Shown here one piece after another: positions 28,116-37,632 of a stretch of 64,000 nt of DNA. The first letter of the stretch is position 1. Each line of letters begins with the position of its first letter. The notes below the pieces were generated by a model. The model saw only the letters and a program-made list of their open reading frames with translations. It ran no database searches and was not told the DNA's origin. The stretch comes from Psychroflexus salarius (GTDB lineage Bacteria > Bacteroidota > Bacteroidia > Flavobacteriales > Flavobacteriaceae): NCBI RefSeq assembly GCF_900129035.1, contig NZ_FQTW01000001.1:558001-622000 (forward strand). The letters are read 5' to 3'. The translations under genes were made by a program, and so were the position numbers.

Positions 28116-28952
28116 TTATTGCCACTCGGCTAAACTATCCTTATTCATTTTTACATAATCTTGATTTCCAGCTTTTTTAGCACCTTCTAACGAAGCTTTT
28201 GCGGCATCAATCGCTTTATCTTTCATGCCAGCTTTCGCATAAATAAGTGATTGTTGCCTTAACATCCAATAAGGCTTATTTTCAACCATTGTCATCGCCT
28301 TTTCAATCCATTTAACTGATTGATTAATATCTTTACCAGAGGTTAAGTAATACACAGCTGCGTTATAAAAATCATTGGCTGAAGGGCCATTCATTACTTT
28401 ATTTATATTATCCATCACCATTTCATCTGTTGAAAATTGCATTGGTATACTAACCATTGTTTGCTCCCAAGAAATTTCTAAATGAGCTTGACTATTAGAT
28501 AAGTGATTAACACCAATCGTGAATGATTCTACCACTGGCTTTATAGCTTGCGTTTTAACTTCAATTTGTGCTGCAATTTTATCTTCATTCCATTGTTCTG
28601 GTCTTCCCCAATTATTGGTATCAGTATAGAAATAGACTGTCCAATCATTTTTTTCAGGTTTAGTAAAAATAGCGTAAGAACCAGCTTCTAAAACCTGATT
28701 AGCAATTGTTACATCGTGTTCAAAGCTAATTACTGTGTTAGCATTTGCGCCAGTACGCCAAAGTTGACCAAATGGCACTAAATCTCCAAAAATTATTCGA
28801 CCACGCATGGCTGGTCTTGAGTACTTTAAACTAACATTGGTTAAACCTACAACTTGTTCAACTTCAGCAAGTGGACTTGGTTGTGGCGTTTTAATTTGTG
28901 CATTAAATTGAGTGGCAATTAATAAGCAAAAAAGTGCAATAAATTTCTTCAT
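28116..28952 (-). CDS. DUF2911 domain-containing exported protein
   Basis: A 278-residue protein with a signal peptide (about 1-19, ending FNAQ). Residues about 22-165 match the DUF2911 pattern (PSPLAEVEQVVGLT, KYSRPAMRGR, GQLWRTGANANT). The C-terminal third has TPR-like helices (AVYYLTSGKDINQSVKWIEKA). It is common in Bacteroidota; its function is unknown. A TATATTTG -7 box lies 15 bases before the start. Confidence 0.9.
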   Translation of the reverse strand: MKKFIALFCLLIATQFNAQIKTPQPSPLAEVEQVVGLTNVSLKYSRPAMRGRIIFGDLVPFGQLWRTGANANTVISFEHDVTIANQVLEAGSYAIFTKPEKNDWTVYFYTDTNNWGRPEQWNEDKIAAQIEVKTQAIKPVVESFTIGVNHLSNSQAHLEISWEQTMVSIPMQFSTDEMVMDNINKVMNGPSANDFYNAAVYYLTSGKDINQSVKWIEKAMTMVENKPYWMLRQQSLIYAKAGMKDKAIDAAKASLEGAKKAGNQDYVKMNKDSLAEWQ

Positions 28953-28967
28953 ATTCTATTTTTTTGT

Positions 28968-28975
28968 CAAATATA
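28968..28975 (-). promoter_or_regulatory. -7 box of the DUF2911 gene
   Basis: Minus-strand TATATTTG, 15 bases from the ATG at 28952. Confidence 0.5.
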
Positions 28976-29042
28976 TTTATATAAAGTAAACGAACTCATA
29001 AATTAATTATATTTTTATAACATATTAGACAATATGATTTGT

Positions 29043-31226
29043 ATGAATAAATCTAATTTATCAATCCTTTTTATCATCTTAACTTTTTCAGTTGGTTTCA
29101 GTCAATCAATATGGCAAGTAAATTCAACTCAAGTAAGCAAGCAACTTCCGAAGCATATTTCCCCAACAGCACAACCTGTTTTTTATCAACTCAATAAACA
29201 ATTATTATATCAAAAACTTCAAAAGAAAGCCAAGAATACAGAAGGAATAAGTCTAGAATTACCCTATGGAAATACTAAAGCTGAATTAAAAACCTTTCAA
29301 ATTCAACAGGTGTTTACGATACCAAATCAAAAATCTAAATCAATCTCAAAACGAATTTTATCTTATAAAGGCACTTCGGTTGAAGGTAACGAGTCGGTAA
29401 GAATAACCATAACTCCCATTGGACTATTTGCCTCTATTATCGGACCAAATACACGCAAATATATTAACCCAATTGGTCATAATTATGCTGTTTTTAATCC
29501 TTCTGATTTCAACAAAAGATCTTTTGATTGCCTCAGCGAAAACAATTCTAAAAAATCTATTGAAACTACACCTAAAGTTATAGACGACAGTTTGTTAAGA
29601 ACTTATGATCTTGCTGTAGCTTGTTCTGGTGAGTATGCCCAATTTCATATTAATGCAGCCAATGCCAATAACGCAACTGATGCTGTTAAAAAAGACATTG
29701 TACTTTCGGCTATGGTAGTTACAATTGATCGTGTCAATCAAATTTATGAAAATGATTTAGCTATTAGTCTTCAACTCATTTCAAATAATAGAGATTTAAT
29801 TTTTTTAGATTCATCTACCGATCCTTATGACAACTTTGACTCTAGCCAATTAATTAACAATAATACTAGTGTCATTAACAACATTATTGGCGAAAACAAC
29901 TATGATTTAGGCCATGTTTTTACCACTGGTGGGGGTGGCATTGCGGCACTTGGTTCAGTTTGCTCAAATATTAAAGGCGCTGGCGTCACAGGTTTACCAA
30001 ATCCGGTTGGCGACCCTTATGATGTTGACTATGTTGCTCATGAAATTGGTCATCAATTTGGAGCAACACACACCTACAACAACAGTTGTGGCAATAATAG
30101 AACTAATTTTACGGCCTTCGAGCCTGGTAGCGGACAAACAATTATGGCTTATGCCGGCATTTGCGCACCAAACGTCGCTAATAATAGCGTTCCTTATTTT
30201 CACTCAGCTAGTATCAATCAAATCAGCAATTTTGTAAGCTTTGGAAATGGAGGCTTTTGCGTTGACAGCCAAATTATTAACAACACAGCACCACAAATTG
30301 AAGTCGTTAACAATTACACTATTCCAAAATCAACGCCTTTTAAATATAGTGCATCAGCAACCGATTTAGAAAATGATAATCTTACCTATACATGGGAACA
30401 GCTAGATAACGAAATTAGTACGCAACCACCTTTAGCTTTTTCGACAGAAGGACCAAATTTTAAATATCTTCCACCTTCTGAAGATCCGTTTAGATATTTT
30501 CCAGACTTAAGCACTGTTCTGGCCAACGAAAATTCAACCACATGGGAAGTTTTACCAAACGTGGCAAGAAATATGACTTTTGTGGTCACCGTTAGAGATA
30601 ATAATATGTCTGGCGGACAAGTCTCTACTGAACTAAGCAATTTAACAATTTCAGATGCGGGACCATTTGAAGTTACCTCTCAAAATACAAATTCACTTTC
30701 TTACACAGGAAATTCAAATATTGAAATCACTTGGGATGTGGCTGGGACTGATGCTAACAATATCAACACCAATGAAGTTGACATTTTATTATCTACCGAT
30801 GGAGGCCTAAATTTCGATCAAATCTTATCTGAAAATACACCTAATGACGGTAGTGAATTTGTTGATGTGCCTAATATTGATGCTTCAAATTGCCGTATCA
30901 TGATTCAACCAGTTAATAACATTTATTTCGCTGTAAACACAAGTCCGTTTTCAATCACTAAAGATTTATCAACCAACGACTTTCAGGCTATAAACTTCAA
31001 AATGTATCCCAATCCAACTAAGGCTAATGTTAATTTAGAATTTGGCACTCGACTTGAGGAAATTCAACTTAAAGTTTTTAATATTCAAGGGAAATTAATT
31101 TCTGAAAACTATTATCAAACAAGTTCAAAAATCACCTTAAATACTGAAGTTTTTAGTAGTGGTGTATATCTAGTTAAAGTTGAAGCTAATGGAACTTCTT
31201 TAATTAAAAAGTTGCTCATCAACTAA
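29043..31226 (+). CDS. Secreted reprolysin-like metalloprotease with T9SS sorting domain
   Basis: A 727-residue zinc metalloprotease. A signal peptide ends at VGFSQS, and a propeptide-like region (about 20-185) follows. The metzincin motif HEIGHQFGATH (HExxHxxGxxH) is near residue 330, with a Met-turn-like IMAYAG downstream. A beta-sandwich or proprotein-like C-terminal region follows, and then a T9SS type A sorting domain (MYPNPTKANV). The ATG at 29043 gives the best signal peptide; an in-frame ATG at 29034 would add only MIC. It is probably a secreted digestive protease. Confidence 0.92.
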   Translation: MNKSNLSILFIILTFSVGFSQSIWQVNSTQVSKQLPKHISPTAQPVFYQLNKQLLYQKLQKKAKNTEGISLELPYGNTKAELKTFQIQQVFTIPNQKSKSISKRILSYKGTSVEGNESVRITITPIGLFASIIGPNTRKYINPIGHNYAVFNPSDFNKRSFDCLSENNSKKSIETTPKVIDDSLLRTYDLAVACSGEYAQFHINAANANNATDAVKKDIVLSAMVVTIDRVNQIYENDLAISLQLISNNRDLIFLDSSTDPYDNFDSSQLINNNTSVINNIIGENNYDLGHVFTTGGGGIAALGSVCSNIKGAGVTGLPNPVGDPYDVDYVAHEIGHQFGATHTYNNSCGNNRTNFTAFEPGSGQTIMAYAGICAPNVANNSVPYFHSASINQISNFVSFGNGGFCVDSQIINNTAPQIEVVNNYTIPKSTPFKYSASATDLENDNLTYTWEQLDNEISTQPPLAFSTEGPNFKYLPPSEDPFRYFPDLSTVLANENSTTWEVLPNVARNMTFVVTVRDNNMSGGQVSTELSNLTISDAGPFEVTSQNTNSLSYTGNSNIEITWDVAGTDANNINTNEVDILLSTDGGLNFDQILSENTPNDGSEFVDVPNIDASNCRIMIQPVNNIYFAVNTSPFSITKDLSTNDFQAINFKMYPNPTKANVNLEFGTRLEEIQLKVFNIQGKLISENYYQTSSKITLNTEVFSSGVYLVKVEANGTSLIKKLLIN

Positions 31227-31246
31227 CAACGCAAAGCATTAGATTG

Positions 31247-31254
31247 TAAATTTG
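31247..31254 (+). promoter_or_regulatory. -7 box of kdsA
   Basis: TAAATTTG, 14 bases before the kdsA ATG at 31269. Confidence 0.5.
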
Positions 31255-31268
31255 TAATAAAAATACAC

Positions 31269-32087
31269 ATGGATATTTCTGTAATCCCAAATATTAAACA
31301 CACCCAAGCTGATAATTTCTTTTTATTAGCTGGTCCTTGCGCCATAGAAAGCGAAGCTATGGCCATGCAAATTGCTGAACAAATTTTAAAAATTAGCGAT
31401 ACTTATCAAGTGCCTTTTATTTTTAAAGGCTCATTCAAAAAAGCAAATCGAAGCCGAATTGACAGTTTTACTGGAATTGGCGATAAAAAAGCCTTAGAGA
31501 TTCTAAAAAAAGTAGGTGAGACTTTTAATATTCCTACCGTAACTGATATTCACCAAGTTCAGGATGCCACGATGGCGGCCAATTATGTTGATGTGCTTCA
31601 AATTCCAGCATTTTTAGTCCGGCAGACAGACTTAGTAGTTGCTGCTGCACAAACAGGTAAAGTCGTTAATTTAAAGAAAGGACAATTTATGAGTCCTGAA
31701 AGCATGCAACATGCCGTTCAAAAAGTTTTAGACAGTAATAATGAACTTGTGATGGTGACCGACCGTGGAACAATGTTTGGCTATCAAGATTTAATTGTAG
31801 ATTTTAGAGGTATTCCAAGCATGCGCGAATTTGCAACAACTGTCTTAGATGTAACACATTCCTTACAACAACCCAACCAATCATCTGGTGTAACAGGCGG
31901 AAGACCTGATATGATTGAAACTATTGCAAGAGCTGGTATCGTAAATCACGTAGATGGGCTTTTCATTGAAACGCATTATAATCCTTCTGAAGCCAAAAGT
32001 GATGGCGCCAATATGTTAGATTTAAAACATCTCGAGCAACTTATTAAACGTCTTACTCAAATCAGAGTAACAATTAATCAGTTTTAA
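31269..32087 (+). CDS. kdsA: 3-deoxy-8-phosphooctulonate synthase
   Basis: Makes KDO-8-phosphate from arabinose-5-phosphate and phosphoenolpyruvate, the first committed step of KDO synthesis for lipopolysaccharide. It is 272 residues long, the usual length. Clear family motifs are LAGPCAIES (about 18-26), FKGSFKKANRSR, VTDRGTMFGY and the C-terminal ETHYNPSEAKSDGANML. It overlaps the convergent DinB gene by 4 bases, so no terminator fits between them. Confidence 0.97.
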   Translation: MDISVIPNIKHTQADNFFLLAGPCAIESEAMAMQIAEQILKISDTYQVPFIFKGSFKKANRSRIDSFTGIGDKKALEILKKVGETFNIPTVTDIHQVQDATMAANYVDVLQIPAFLVRQTDLVVAAAQTGKVVNLKKGQFMSPESMQHAVQKVLDSNNELVMVTDRGTMFGYQDLIVDFRGIPSMREFATTVLDVTHSLQQPNQSSGVTGGRPDMIETIARAGIVNHVDGLFIETHYNPSEAKSDGANMLDLKHLEQLIKRLTQIRVTINQF

Positions 32088-32623
32088 AATTTTAAATACT
32101 TTTTATTCAAGATTGAAATATGATGCGTTTCGTGGCCTTTTAATATAAAGGGAATTACTCTAACTGAAAAAGGACCACCACTCGCCTGGCCTATTTTTAA
32201 GAGACTTTTTTCTGAAATACTTTCGTACAAAGAAATTGTAGAAGCACGATTATTTTGATAATCACTTATTAATTGGTTAATGCTGAGCTGTGACGAATTA
32301 TCATTTGCAGCATAATTATCAATATCAAATCCTGGTAATTCGGTTTGGTCACCTCTAGAAATGCGTAAAGCTCTTACAGTAAAGATACGTTCAACATCAG
32401 TAATATGTTGTAAAATTTGCTTCGGTGTCCATTTGCCTTCAGCATATCGATAATTAAGCTGTTCTACTGTTAAAGAAGAGAATACTTCAACTATTTCAGA
32501 TTCAAATAAAGTATCTTTAAGTTGAATTTTATCAGGTAATAAATCTAAATACCGATTATAATAATCTTGGTATTCAGCTTGATTAAGCTGAGTTTTAGTA
32601 AAATTAAGCGCTTTTAAATTCAT
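32084..32623 (-). CDS. DinB family protein
   Basis: A 179-residue protein of the DinB/YfiT four-helix metalloenzyme superfamily. Three histidines fit the usual divalent-metal triad: one in WTPKQILQHITDVE (about residue 71) and two near the C-terminus in KGHETHHISIL. The family includes thiol transferases with bacillithiol-like cofactors, but the activity here is unknown. It starts directly at the stop of proline dehydrogenase, so the two form one transcript. Confidence 0.88.
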   Translation of the reverse strand: MNLKALNFTKTQLNQAEYQDYYNRYLDLLPDKIQLKDTLFESEIVEVFSSLTVEQLNYRYAEGKWTPKQILQHITDVERIFTVRALRISRGDQTELPGFDIDNYAANDNSSQLSINQLISDYQNNRASTISLYESISEKSLLKIGQASGGPFSVRVIPFILKGHETHHISILNKKYLKF

Positions 32624-33817
32624 TTAATTAATTCGTTTTACATACTGGCCTTCACGTCGTTGTTTTTCTTCTTGTAGTAGCGCAAGCTCACGACCTGTTT
32701 GCCCTTTAACCGACGAATTTTCTTGTGCACGTCTAATTAAATAAGGTACTACATCACGTATTGGACCAAATGGCAATAATTTAATAGCATTTGATTGGTG
32801 CTTACCAATGTTGTAGCTAATATGGTCACTCATGCCATAAAGTTGGCCAAACCAAACACGGTCATCATCAAGATCAATGCCTTGTTGTTCCATTAACTGT
32901 AATGCCATGTAAGAACTAACTTCATTATGTGTACCAATAAACATGCTGATGTCTTCAATATTATTAATACAATAAGTCATTACAGCATTAAAGTTAACAT
33001 CGGTTGCTTCTTTATCTTCGCAAATTGGAGATTGATAACCTTTGCGTTTAGCACGCAAGTTTTCTTTTTCCATATAAGCTCCGCGAACAACTTTAAAGCC
33101 TAATTTAAAGCCTTGATTGTTAGCACGTTCATGCAATTCTTTTACGTAAGCCAATCTATCCCAACGATAACATTGAAGTGTATTAAAGATATAAGCCTTA
33201 TCCTTATTAAATTTCACCATCATTTCTTCAATAAGATTGTCAGCGGCATCTTGCATCCATGACTCTTCTGCATCAATTAATAATTTAGTATCATAATCTA
33301 CCGCTGCTTGACATATTTTTTCGAGACGATTTTTAATTCTATCCCATTCATTTTGTTCTTGAGAGCTTAAAGTTTCATTATGGGTTACTTTTTCCCAAAT
33401 CTCAAAGCGGCCTATACCAGTTGGTTTAGCTACAGCGAAAGGTAATTCTTTTGAGGTTGAAGCAAATTTAATAATTTCAATTTTTCGTCGTGCAGCTTTA
33501 TCAAAATCAGCTTCTGTTTCTTTACCTTCAACCGAATAATCTAAAACACTGTGAACATTTTTAGAATACATCAATTTAACCAAAGGCATACACTCTTCTT
33601 GTGTCTCACCACCACAAAACTGCTTAAAAATAGTTGCTCTAATTATAGACTCAATTGGGAGCTTAATTTTTAACGCAAACTGAGTTAAAACCGTTGAAAT
33701 TGGTACAAAAAAAGGAATGTTCATTAAAGAGAAAATGAATAATGAGCGCTTTAAATCTTTATCGGTTTTAAGAATGAAAGCATTTTTAGTATCGTTAAAT
33801 ATTTTAGTGTCGATCAT
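32624..33817 (-). CDS. Monofunctional proline dehydrogenase
   Basis: An FAD-dependent enzyme oxidising L-proline to pyrroline-5-carboxylate, 397 residues, with electrons passing to quinone at the membrane. The TIM-barrel motifs of ProDH are visible: LLIDAEESW, YRWDRLAYV, KLGFKVVRGAYMEKE, FIGTHNEVSSYMALQ, and the closing WFGQLYGMSDHISYN and PYLIRRAQEN segments. A TTG start at 33835 is in frame, but it lies inside the promoter box TATATTTG (33833-33840), so the ATG at 33817 was chosen. No P5C dehydrogenase is in the window. Confidence 0.94.
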   Translation of the reverse strand: MIDTKIFNDTKNAFILKTDKDLKRSLFIFSLMNIPFFVPISTVLTQFALKIKLPIESIIRATIFKQFCGGETQEECMPLVKLMYSKNVHSVLDYSVEGKETEADFDKAARRKIEIIKFASTSKELPFAVAKPTGIGRFEIWEKVTHNETLSSQEQNEWDRIKNRLEKICQAAVDYDTKLLIDAEESWMQDAADNLIEEMMVKFNKDKAYIFNTLQCYRWDRLAYVKELHERANNQGFKLGFKVVRGAYMEKENLRAKRKGYQSPICEDKEATDVNFNAVMTYCINNIEDISMFIGTHNEVSSYMALQLMEQQGIDLDDDRVWFGQLYGMSDHISYNIGKHQSNAIKLLPFGPIRDVVPYLIRRAQENSSVKGQTGRELALLQEEKQRREGQYVKRIN

Positions 33818-33832
33818 TAATTGAAATTTTGC

Positions 33833-33840
33833 CAAATATA
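33833..33840 (-). promoter_or_regulatory. -7 box of proline dehydrogenase
   Basis: Minus-strand TATATTTG, 15 bases before the ATG at 33817. It decides between the two candidate starts. Confidence 0.55.
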
Positions 33841-33852
33841 CTTATAGATAAG

Positions 33853-33884
33853 TTGACTTTATAGGCTTAAAGTTGCTAATTTCG
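33853..33884 (+). promoter_or_regulatory. Promoter of aroB
   Basis: TTG at 33853-33855, a 21-base spacer, and TAATTTCG at 33877-33884 (one mismatch to TAnnTTTG), 24 bases before the ATG. Confidence 0.45.
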
Positions 33885-33908
33885 CATAATTAACATAGCG
33901 TTTTTAAA

Positions 33909-34976
33909 ATGAATTCAATTATCTTAAAAAATTATAATATACACTTTCAAACTGAAGCATATCGTGCTTTAAATCAATATGTTTCAATTGAAGATTTCTC
34001 TAAAATAATTATTCTTGTTGACTCAAACACACACCAGTATTGCTTAAGTTCTTTTTTAGGAGAATTAGCGCAAACAGAACATATAGAAATTATTGAAGTT
34101 AATCCTGGTGAAGCACATAAGTCTGTTGAGACCTGTATCCAAATTTGGCAAAGTTTAGCCGATTTAAACATAGATCGCAAAGCTATGATGATCAATCTAG
34201 GTGGTGGCATTGTAACAGATTTGGGTGGATTTATTGCCTCATGTTTTAAACGCGGTATTAGCTTTGTACATATTCCCACGACACTTTTAGGCATGGTAGA
34301 TGCAGCAATTGGCGGTAAAAATGGGGTTAATTTAGGCGCACTTAAAAATCAAGTCGGCGTCATAAATCCGCCTGAAATGGTAATAGTTGACCCAAGTTAC
34401 TTAGCTACATTATCTCAAGCTGAAATGCGTAGTGGTCTTGCAGAAATGATTAAACATGGCTTAATAGCTGATCGTGATTACTTAAATAGCTTCAAAGATT
34501 TGTCGCAATTCACCACAGAACATTTAACAGATTTAATTCGTGGCTCAATTGACATTAAAACTAAAATTTCTGAAAATGATCCAACTGAAAAAGGGCTTCG
34601 GAAGGCACTTAATTTTGGACATACCTTAGGTCATGCTATTGAATCTTATAGCATGAACAGTAAAGAATTTCCAAAATTGCTTCATGGTGAAGCTGTGGCT
34701 ATCGGCATGATATTGGCTCTATATATTTCAACTGAAGTAAGTGGTTTTTGTAAAGATGATTGTGATGATTATTCTAATTTAATTCGTCAATACTTCAAAT
34801 CAGTTGAGTTTAATTCAGATGCTATTAAGCAAATTAAATCCTTACTTATTCACGATAAGAAAAATAGTAATGGACAAATCAATTTTGTTTTGCTTAATAA
34901 AATCGGAGAACCACAACTCGATTGTCAAGTTTCTGATCAATTAATAGATCAAGCTTTTGCTTATTACCAATCATAA
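33909..34976 (+). CDS. aroB: 3-dehydroquinate synthase
   Basis: Second enzyme of the shikimate pathway (DAHP to 3-dehydroquinate), NAD- and metal-dependent, 355 residues. Motifs are GGGIVTDLGGF (NAD-binding, about 99-109), PTTLLGMVDAAIGGKNGVN, EMIKHGLI, and the metal-binding NFGHTLGHAIE and LHGEAVAIGM. The product feeds chorismate, used by the menF/menD genes in this window. A strong terminator follows. Confidence 0.97.
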   Translation: MNSIILKNYNIHFQTEAYRALNQYVSIEDFSKIIILVDSNTHQYCLSSFLGELAQTEHIEIIEVNPGEAHKSVETCIQIWQSLADLNIDRKAMMINLGGGIVTDLGGFIASCFKRGISFVHIPTTLLGMVDAAIGGKNGVNLGALKNQVGVINPPEMVIVDPSYLATLSQAEMRSGLAEMIKHGLIADRDYLNSFKDLSQFTTEHLTDLIRGSIDIKTKISENDPTEKGLRKALNFGHTLGHAIESYSMNSKEFPKLLHGEAVAIGMILALYISTEVSGFCKDDCDDYSNLIRQYFKSVEFNSDAIKQIKSLLIHDKKNSNGQINFVLLNKIGEPQLDCQVSDQLIDQAFAYYQS

Positions 34977-35006
34977 AAAAAGCTTTCAAAAAATTGAAAG
35001 CTTTTT
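34977..35006. terminator. Bidirectional terminator between aroB and trxB
   Basis: A 13-bp perfect stem, AAAAAGCTTTCAA/TTGAAAGCTTTTT, with a 4-base loop lies between convergent genes. Confidence 0.92.
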
Positions 35007-35027
35007 AAGTAAGTTTATAATTACGTA

Positions 35028-35996
35028 TTAAGCAGTTTCTTCAACTAAATCTTCAATACTCGCTAAATATCGCTCTGCATCAAGTGCCGCCATACAGCCA
35101 GTTCCGGCAGCGGTTACTGCTTGTCGATATTCTTTATCTTGTACATCTCCCGAGGCAAAAACACCAGGAATGTTAGTTTTAGTAGACTTACCTTTTGTTA
35201 TTAAGTAGCCAGCGTCGTCCATATCTAAAAGACCTTTAAATATATCTGTATTAGGTTTGTGACCAATGGCAATAAACAAACCTGTTACAGGAATGTCTTC
35301 TTTTTCTTGAGTTTGGTTATTAACTACACGAATACCTTCAACAACTTGATCGCCTAAAACCTCATCAATTTCAGTAAAATAGCGCAAATCAATATTTTTA
35401 GTATTTTCAACACGGTGTTGCATAGCTTTAGAAGCTTTCATTTCACCTTTTCTAACCAACATCGTTACTTTTGTACAAATATTAGCTAAATAAGTAGCTT
35501 CTTCACAAGCCGTATCACCGCCGCCAACTATGGCTACATCTTGACCTTTATAGAAAAAACCGTCGCAAACAGCACAAGCAGAAACTCCACCACCACGAAG
35601 GCGTTGTTCACTTTCTAGACCTAAATATTTTGCTGATGCACCTGTAGAAATGATTAGGGTTTCAGCTTCAACCCATGTTTTATTATCAACCTGAGCTTTA
35701 TGAATTCCACCTTTTTCTTTAGATAATTCGACTTTAGTGACCATTCCAATTCGAACTTCAGTTCCAAAACGCTCGGCTTGTTGTTGTAATTCTACCATCA
35801 TTTTTGGACCATCAATACCTTCAGGATAACCTGGAAAATTATCAACTTCAGTTGTCGTTGTTAATTGTCCGCCAGGTTCCATACCTGTATACATCACAGG
35901 TTTTAAATCGGCTCTTGCCGCATAAATTGCAGCCGTGTACCCAGCAGGACCTGAGCCAATAATAAGACATTTTATACGTTCTATTTGATCTGACAT
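35028..35996 (-). CDS. trxB: Thioredoxin reductase
   Basis: An NADPH:thioredoxin oxidoreductase flavoprotein, 322 residues. It has the FAD motif GSGPAGYTAA (14-23), the redox pair CAVC (C141, C144), the NADPH motif GGGDTACEEA and the C-terminal GVFASGDVQD. It would reduce the TrxA encoded at 55470-55769. The promoter is recognisable upstream. Confidence 0.97.
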   Translation of the reverse strand: MSDQIERIKCLIIGSGPAGYTAAIYAARADLKPVMYTGMEPGGQLTTTTEVDNFPGYPEGIDGPKMMVELQQQAERFGTEVRIGMVTKVELSKEKGGIHKAQVDNKTWVEAETLIISTGASAKYLGLESEQRLRGGGVSACAVCDGFFYKGQDVAIVGGGDTACEEATYLANICTKVTMLVRKGEMKASKAMQHRVENTKNIDLRYFTEIDEVLGDQVVEGIRVVNNQTQEKEDIPVTGLFIAIGHKPNTDIFKGLLDMDDAGYLITKGKSTKTNIPGVFASGDVQDKEYRQAVTAAGTGCMAALDAERYLASIEDLVEETA

Positions 35997-36014
35997 AACT
36001 TTTAATTTAGATTA

Positions 36015-36047
36015 CAAATGTAGTAAGATTTTAAATGTTGTTTACAA
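36015..36047 (-). promoter_or_regulatory. Promoter of trxB
   Basis: Minus-strand TTG (36045-36047), a 22-base spacer, and TACATTTG (36015-36022), 18 bases before the ATG. Confidence 0.55.
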
Positions 36048-36116
36048 AATCAAATCATTTGTTTTTATCGGTGCATAAAGCTTGTTGATTATCATTTATT
36101 AAAAATTTTAGCAAGG

Positions 36117-36145
36117 TTGAATGTCACTATTTTTTAATAGATTTG
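36117..36145 (+). promoter_or_regulatory. Promoter of tryptophan 2,3-dioxygenase
   Basis: TTG at 36117-36119, an 18-base spacer, and TAGATTTG at 36138-36145, 19 bases before the ATG. Confidence 0.6.
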
Positions 36146-36164
36146 TTAAACAATCTTACATAAC

Positions 36165-37064
36165 ATGAACAGTGATCTACTTGCTCAATTAGAGCAAAAA
36201 TATAAAGATTTAGGTGAAAACCCAGAAGCTTATTTGAAAGGATTAATACATGCTAAACCCATTAATTACTGGGATTATATTGAAGTTGACACATTATTAT
36301 CATTACAAAAGCCACGTACTAATTTTAAGGATGAAGTTGTATTTATCATGTATCATCAAGTCACTGAACTTGTTTTACGACTTATGATTCATGAAATTAA
36401 GCAAATCACCGAGAAATCTAAACCGGATGAAGATTTTATAATTGAAAAATTAAATCGCTTACATCGCTACACTGATATGCTCATTACTTCATTTGATGTC
36501 ATGAAAGATGGTATGAACTATGATGATTATAACCAGTTTAGATTTACATTAACACCTGCTAGCGGATTTCAATCTGCGCAATTCAGAGAACTAGAATTAT
36601 ATTGCACACCTATTGAGCATCTTATAAATGCTGAAACCAAGGCTGAAATGCCGAACAATGCCTCTACAAGAACTAAATTTAATTTTATCTATTGGCAAGC
36701 TGCTGGTGTTGATAAAAAAACAGGTGAAAAATCTTTAACCTTAAAAGCTTTTGAAGACAAATATTTAGACCAATTTGTTGCTTTAACTGACAAAATGAAG
36801 GGTCAAACTTTATGCGAAATAATAGAAAGTTTTAGCTCACCATCAGAAAAATTGATTAAAGCTTCAAAGGACTTTGATCACGCTTACAACGTTAAGTGGC
36901 CACTCACCCATTTGCGAACAGCCACACAATATTTAGATAAGAAAGGAGAACGAAAAGCTGCAACTGGTGGCTCTAATTGGAAAAAGTATTTACACCCTAA
37001 GTTTCAACAACGTCAATTTTTCCCGCATTTATGGAAAGAAAGTGCAATTTTAGATTGGGCATAG
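36165..37064 (+). CDS. kynA: Tryptophan 2,3-dioxygenase
   Basis: A heme enzyme opening the indole ring of L-tryptophan to N-formylkynurenine, first step of the kynurenine pathway. It is 299 residues long. The substrate-binding segment MYHQVTELVLRLMIHE (62-77), a WPLTHLRT segment with the probable heme-ligand histidine, and ATGGSNWKKYLHP near the C-terminus are visible. Other kynurenine genes are not in this window. The gene has its own promoter, and a small exported protein gene follows by 19 bases. Confidence 0.95.
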   Translation: MNSDLLAQLEQKYKDLGENPEAYLKGLIHAKPINYWDYIEVDTLLSLQKPRTNFKDEVVFIMYHQVTELVLRLMIHEIKQITEKSKPDEDFIIEKLNRLHRYTDMLITSFDVMKDGMNYDDYNQFRFTLTPASGFQSAQFRELELYCTPIEHLINAETKAEMPNNASTRTKFNFIYWQAAGVDKKTGEKSLTLKAFEDKYLDQFVALTDKMKGQTLCEIIESFSSPSEKLIKASKDFDHAYNVKWPLTHLRTATQYLDKKGERKAATGGSNWKKYLHPKFQQRQFFPHLWKESAILDWA

Positions 37065-37083
37065 TTATTGGTCATTTTATAGT

Positions 37084-37590
37084 ATGAGTAACAAATTTAG
37101 TTTTTTAATTTTAATCGTTTGCTTCAGTTTTAGTAGTTGCTTAGCTCAACTAAGAGATTACAAACAGGTAAAAACTATAAATTTGGAACCTAATTTAAGC
37201 ATTTTAGAAGACCCGTTTAGTATTAAAAATCTGCCTCAACCACAGCTATTAAATATGGTTATTGATTTGAATGTAAATCCTTTTCAACAAAAAAGAGAAA
37301 TCAATATGGTAGCAGCAACGGCTCGTAAGGCTCAATCGCAGAATTATAATTTATCTGAATTCAAGTTTGTAGAGCGACAATTGGCCATTTTTAGAAAAGA
37401 ACGACCTAGATTAAATAACAGCATCCAAACACCTTTTTCACCAGATTATCATGACCAATTAATTTATTCAGGTTCTAACAGAGTTAATAATGACGCTTAC
37501 AAAGCAAATAAAACTTTTGAAACACCATCATATATAAATAATCTTTATCGCTCACCTTACAGGCGCTATAGAGGTTTTTGGCAATATTAA
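37084..37590 (+). CDS. Exported protein of unknown function
   Basis: A 168-residue protein with a hydrophobic N-terminus (SFLILIVCFSFSSCLAQ) that may be cleaved by signal peptidase I after LAQ or act as a lipoprotein signal (SSC). The remainder is polar with no recognised domain, and its C-terminus is rich in Tyr and Arg (YRSPYRRYRGFWQY). Close spacing suggests co-transcription with kynA, but nothing shows a shared function. Confidence 0.7.
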   Translation: MSNKFSFLILIVCFSFSSCLAQLRDYKQVKTINLEPNLSILEDPFSIKNLPQPQLLNMVIDLNVNPFQQKREINMVAATARKAQSQNYNLSEFKFVERQLAIFRKERPRLNNSIQTPFSPDYHDQLIYSGSNRVNNDAYKANKTFETPSYINNLYRSPYRRYRGFWQY

Positions 37591-37632
37591 TCTAAAATAA
37601 AATCAAGTTTTTATTAAGCCTTAACCAATATT

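Noticed and set aside
31211-31223. Near-palindrome GTTGCTCATCAAC about 33 bases from the kdsA -7 box
   Set aside because: It lies in the coding end of the metalloprotease gene and does not match the TGAC-N4-RTCA form, so it is probably chance.
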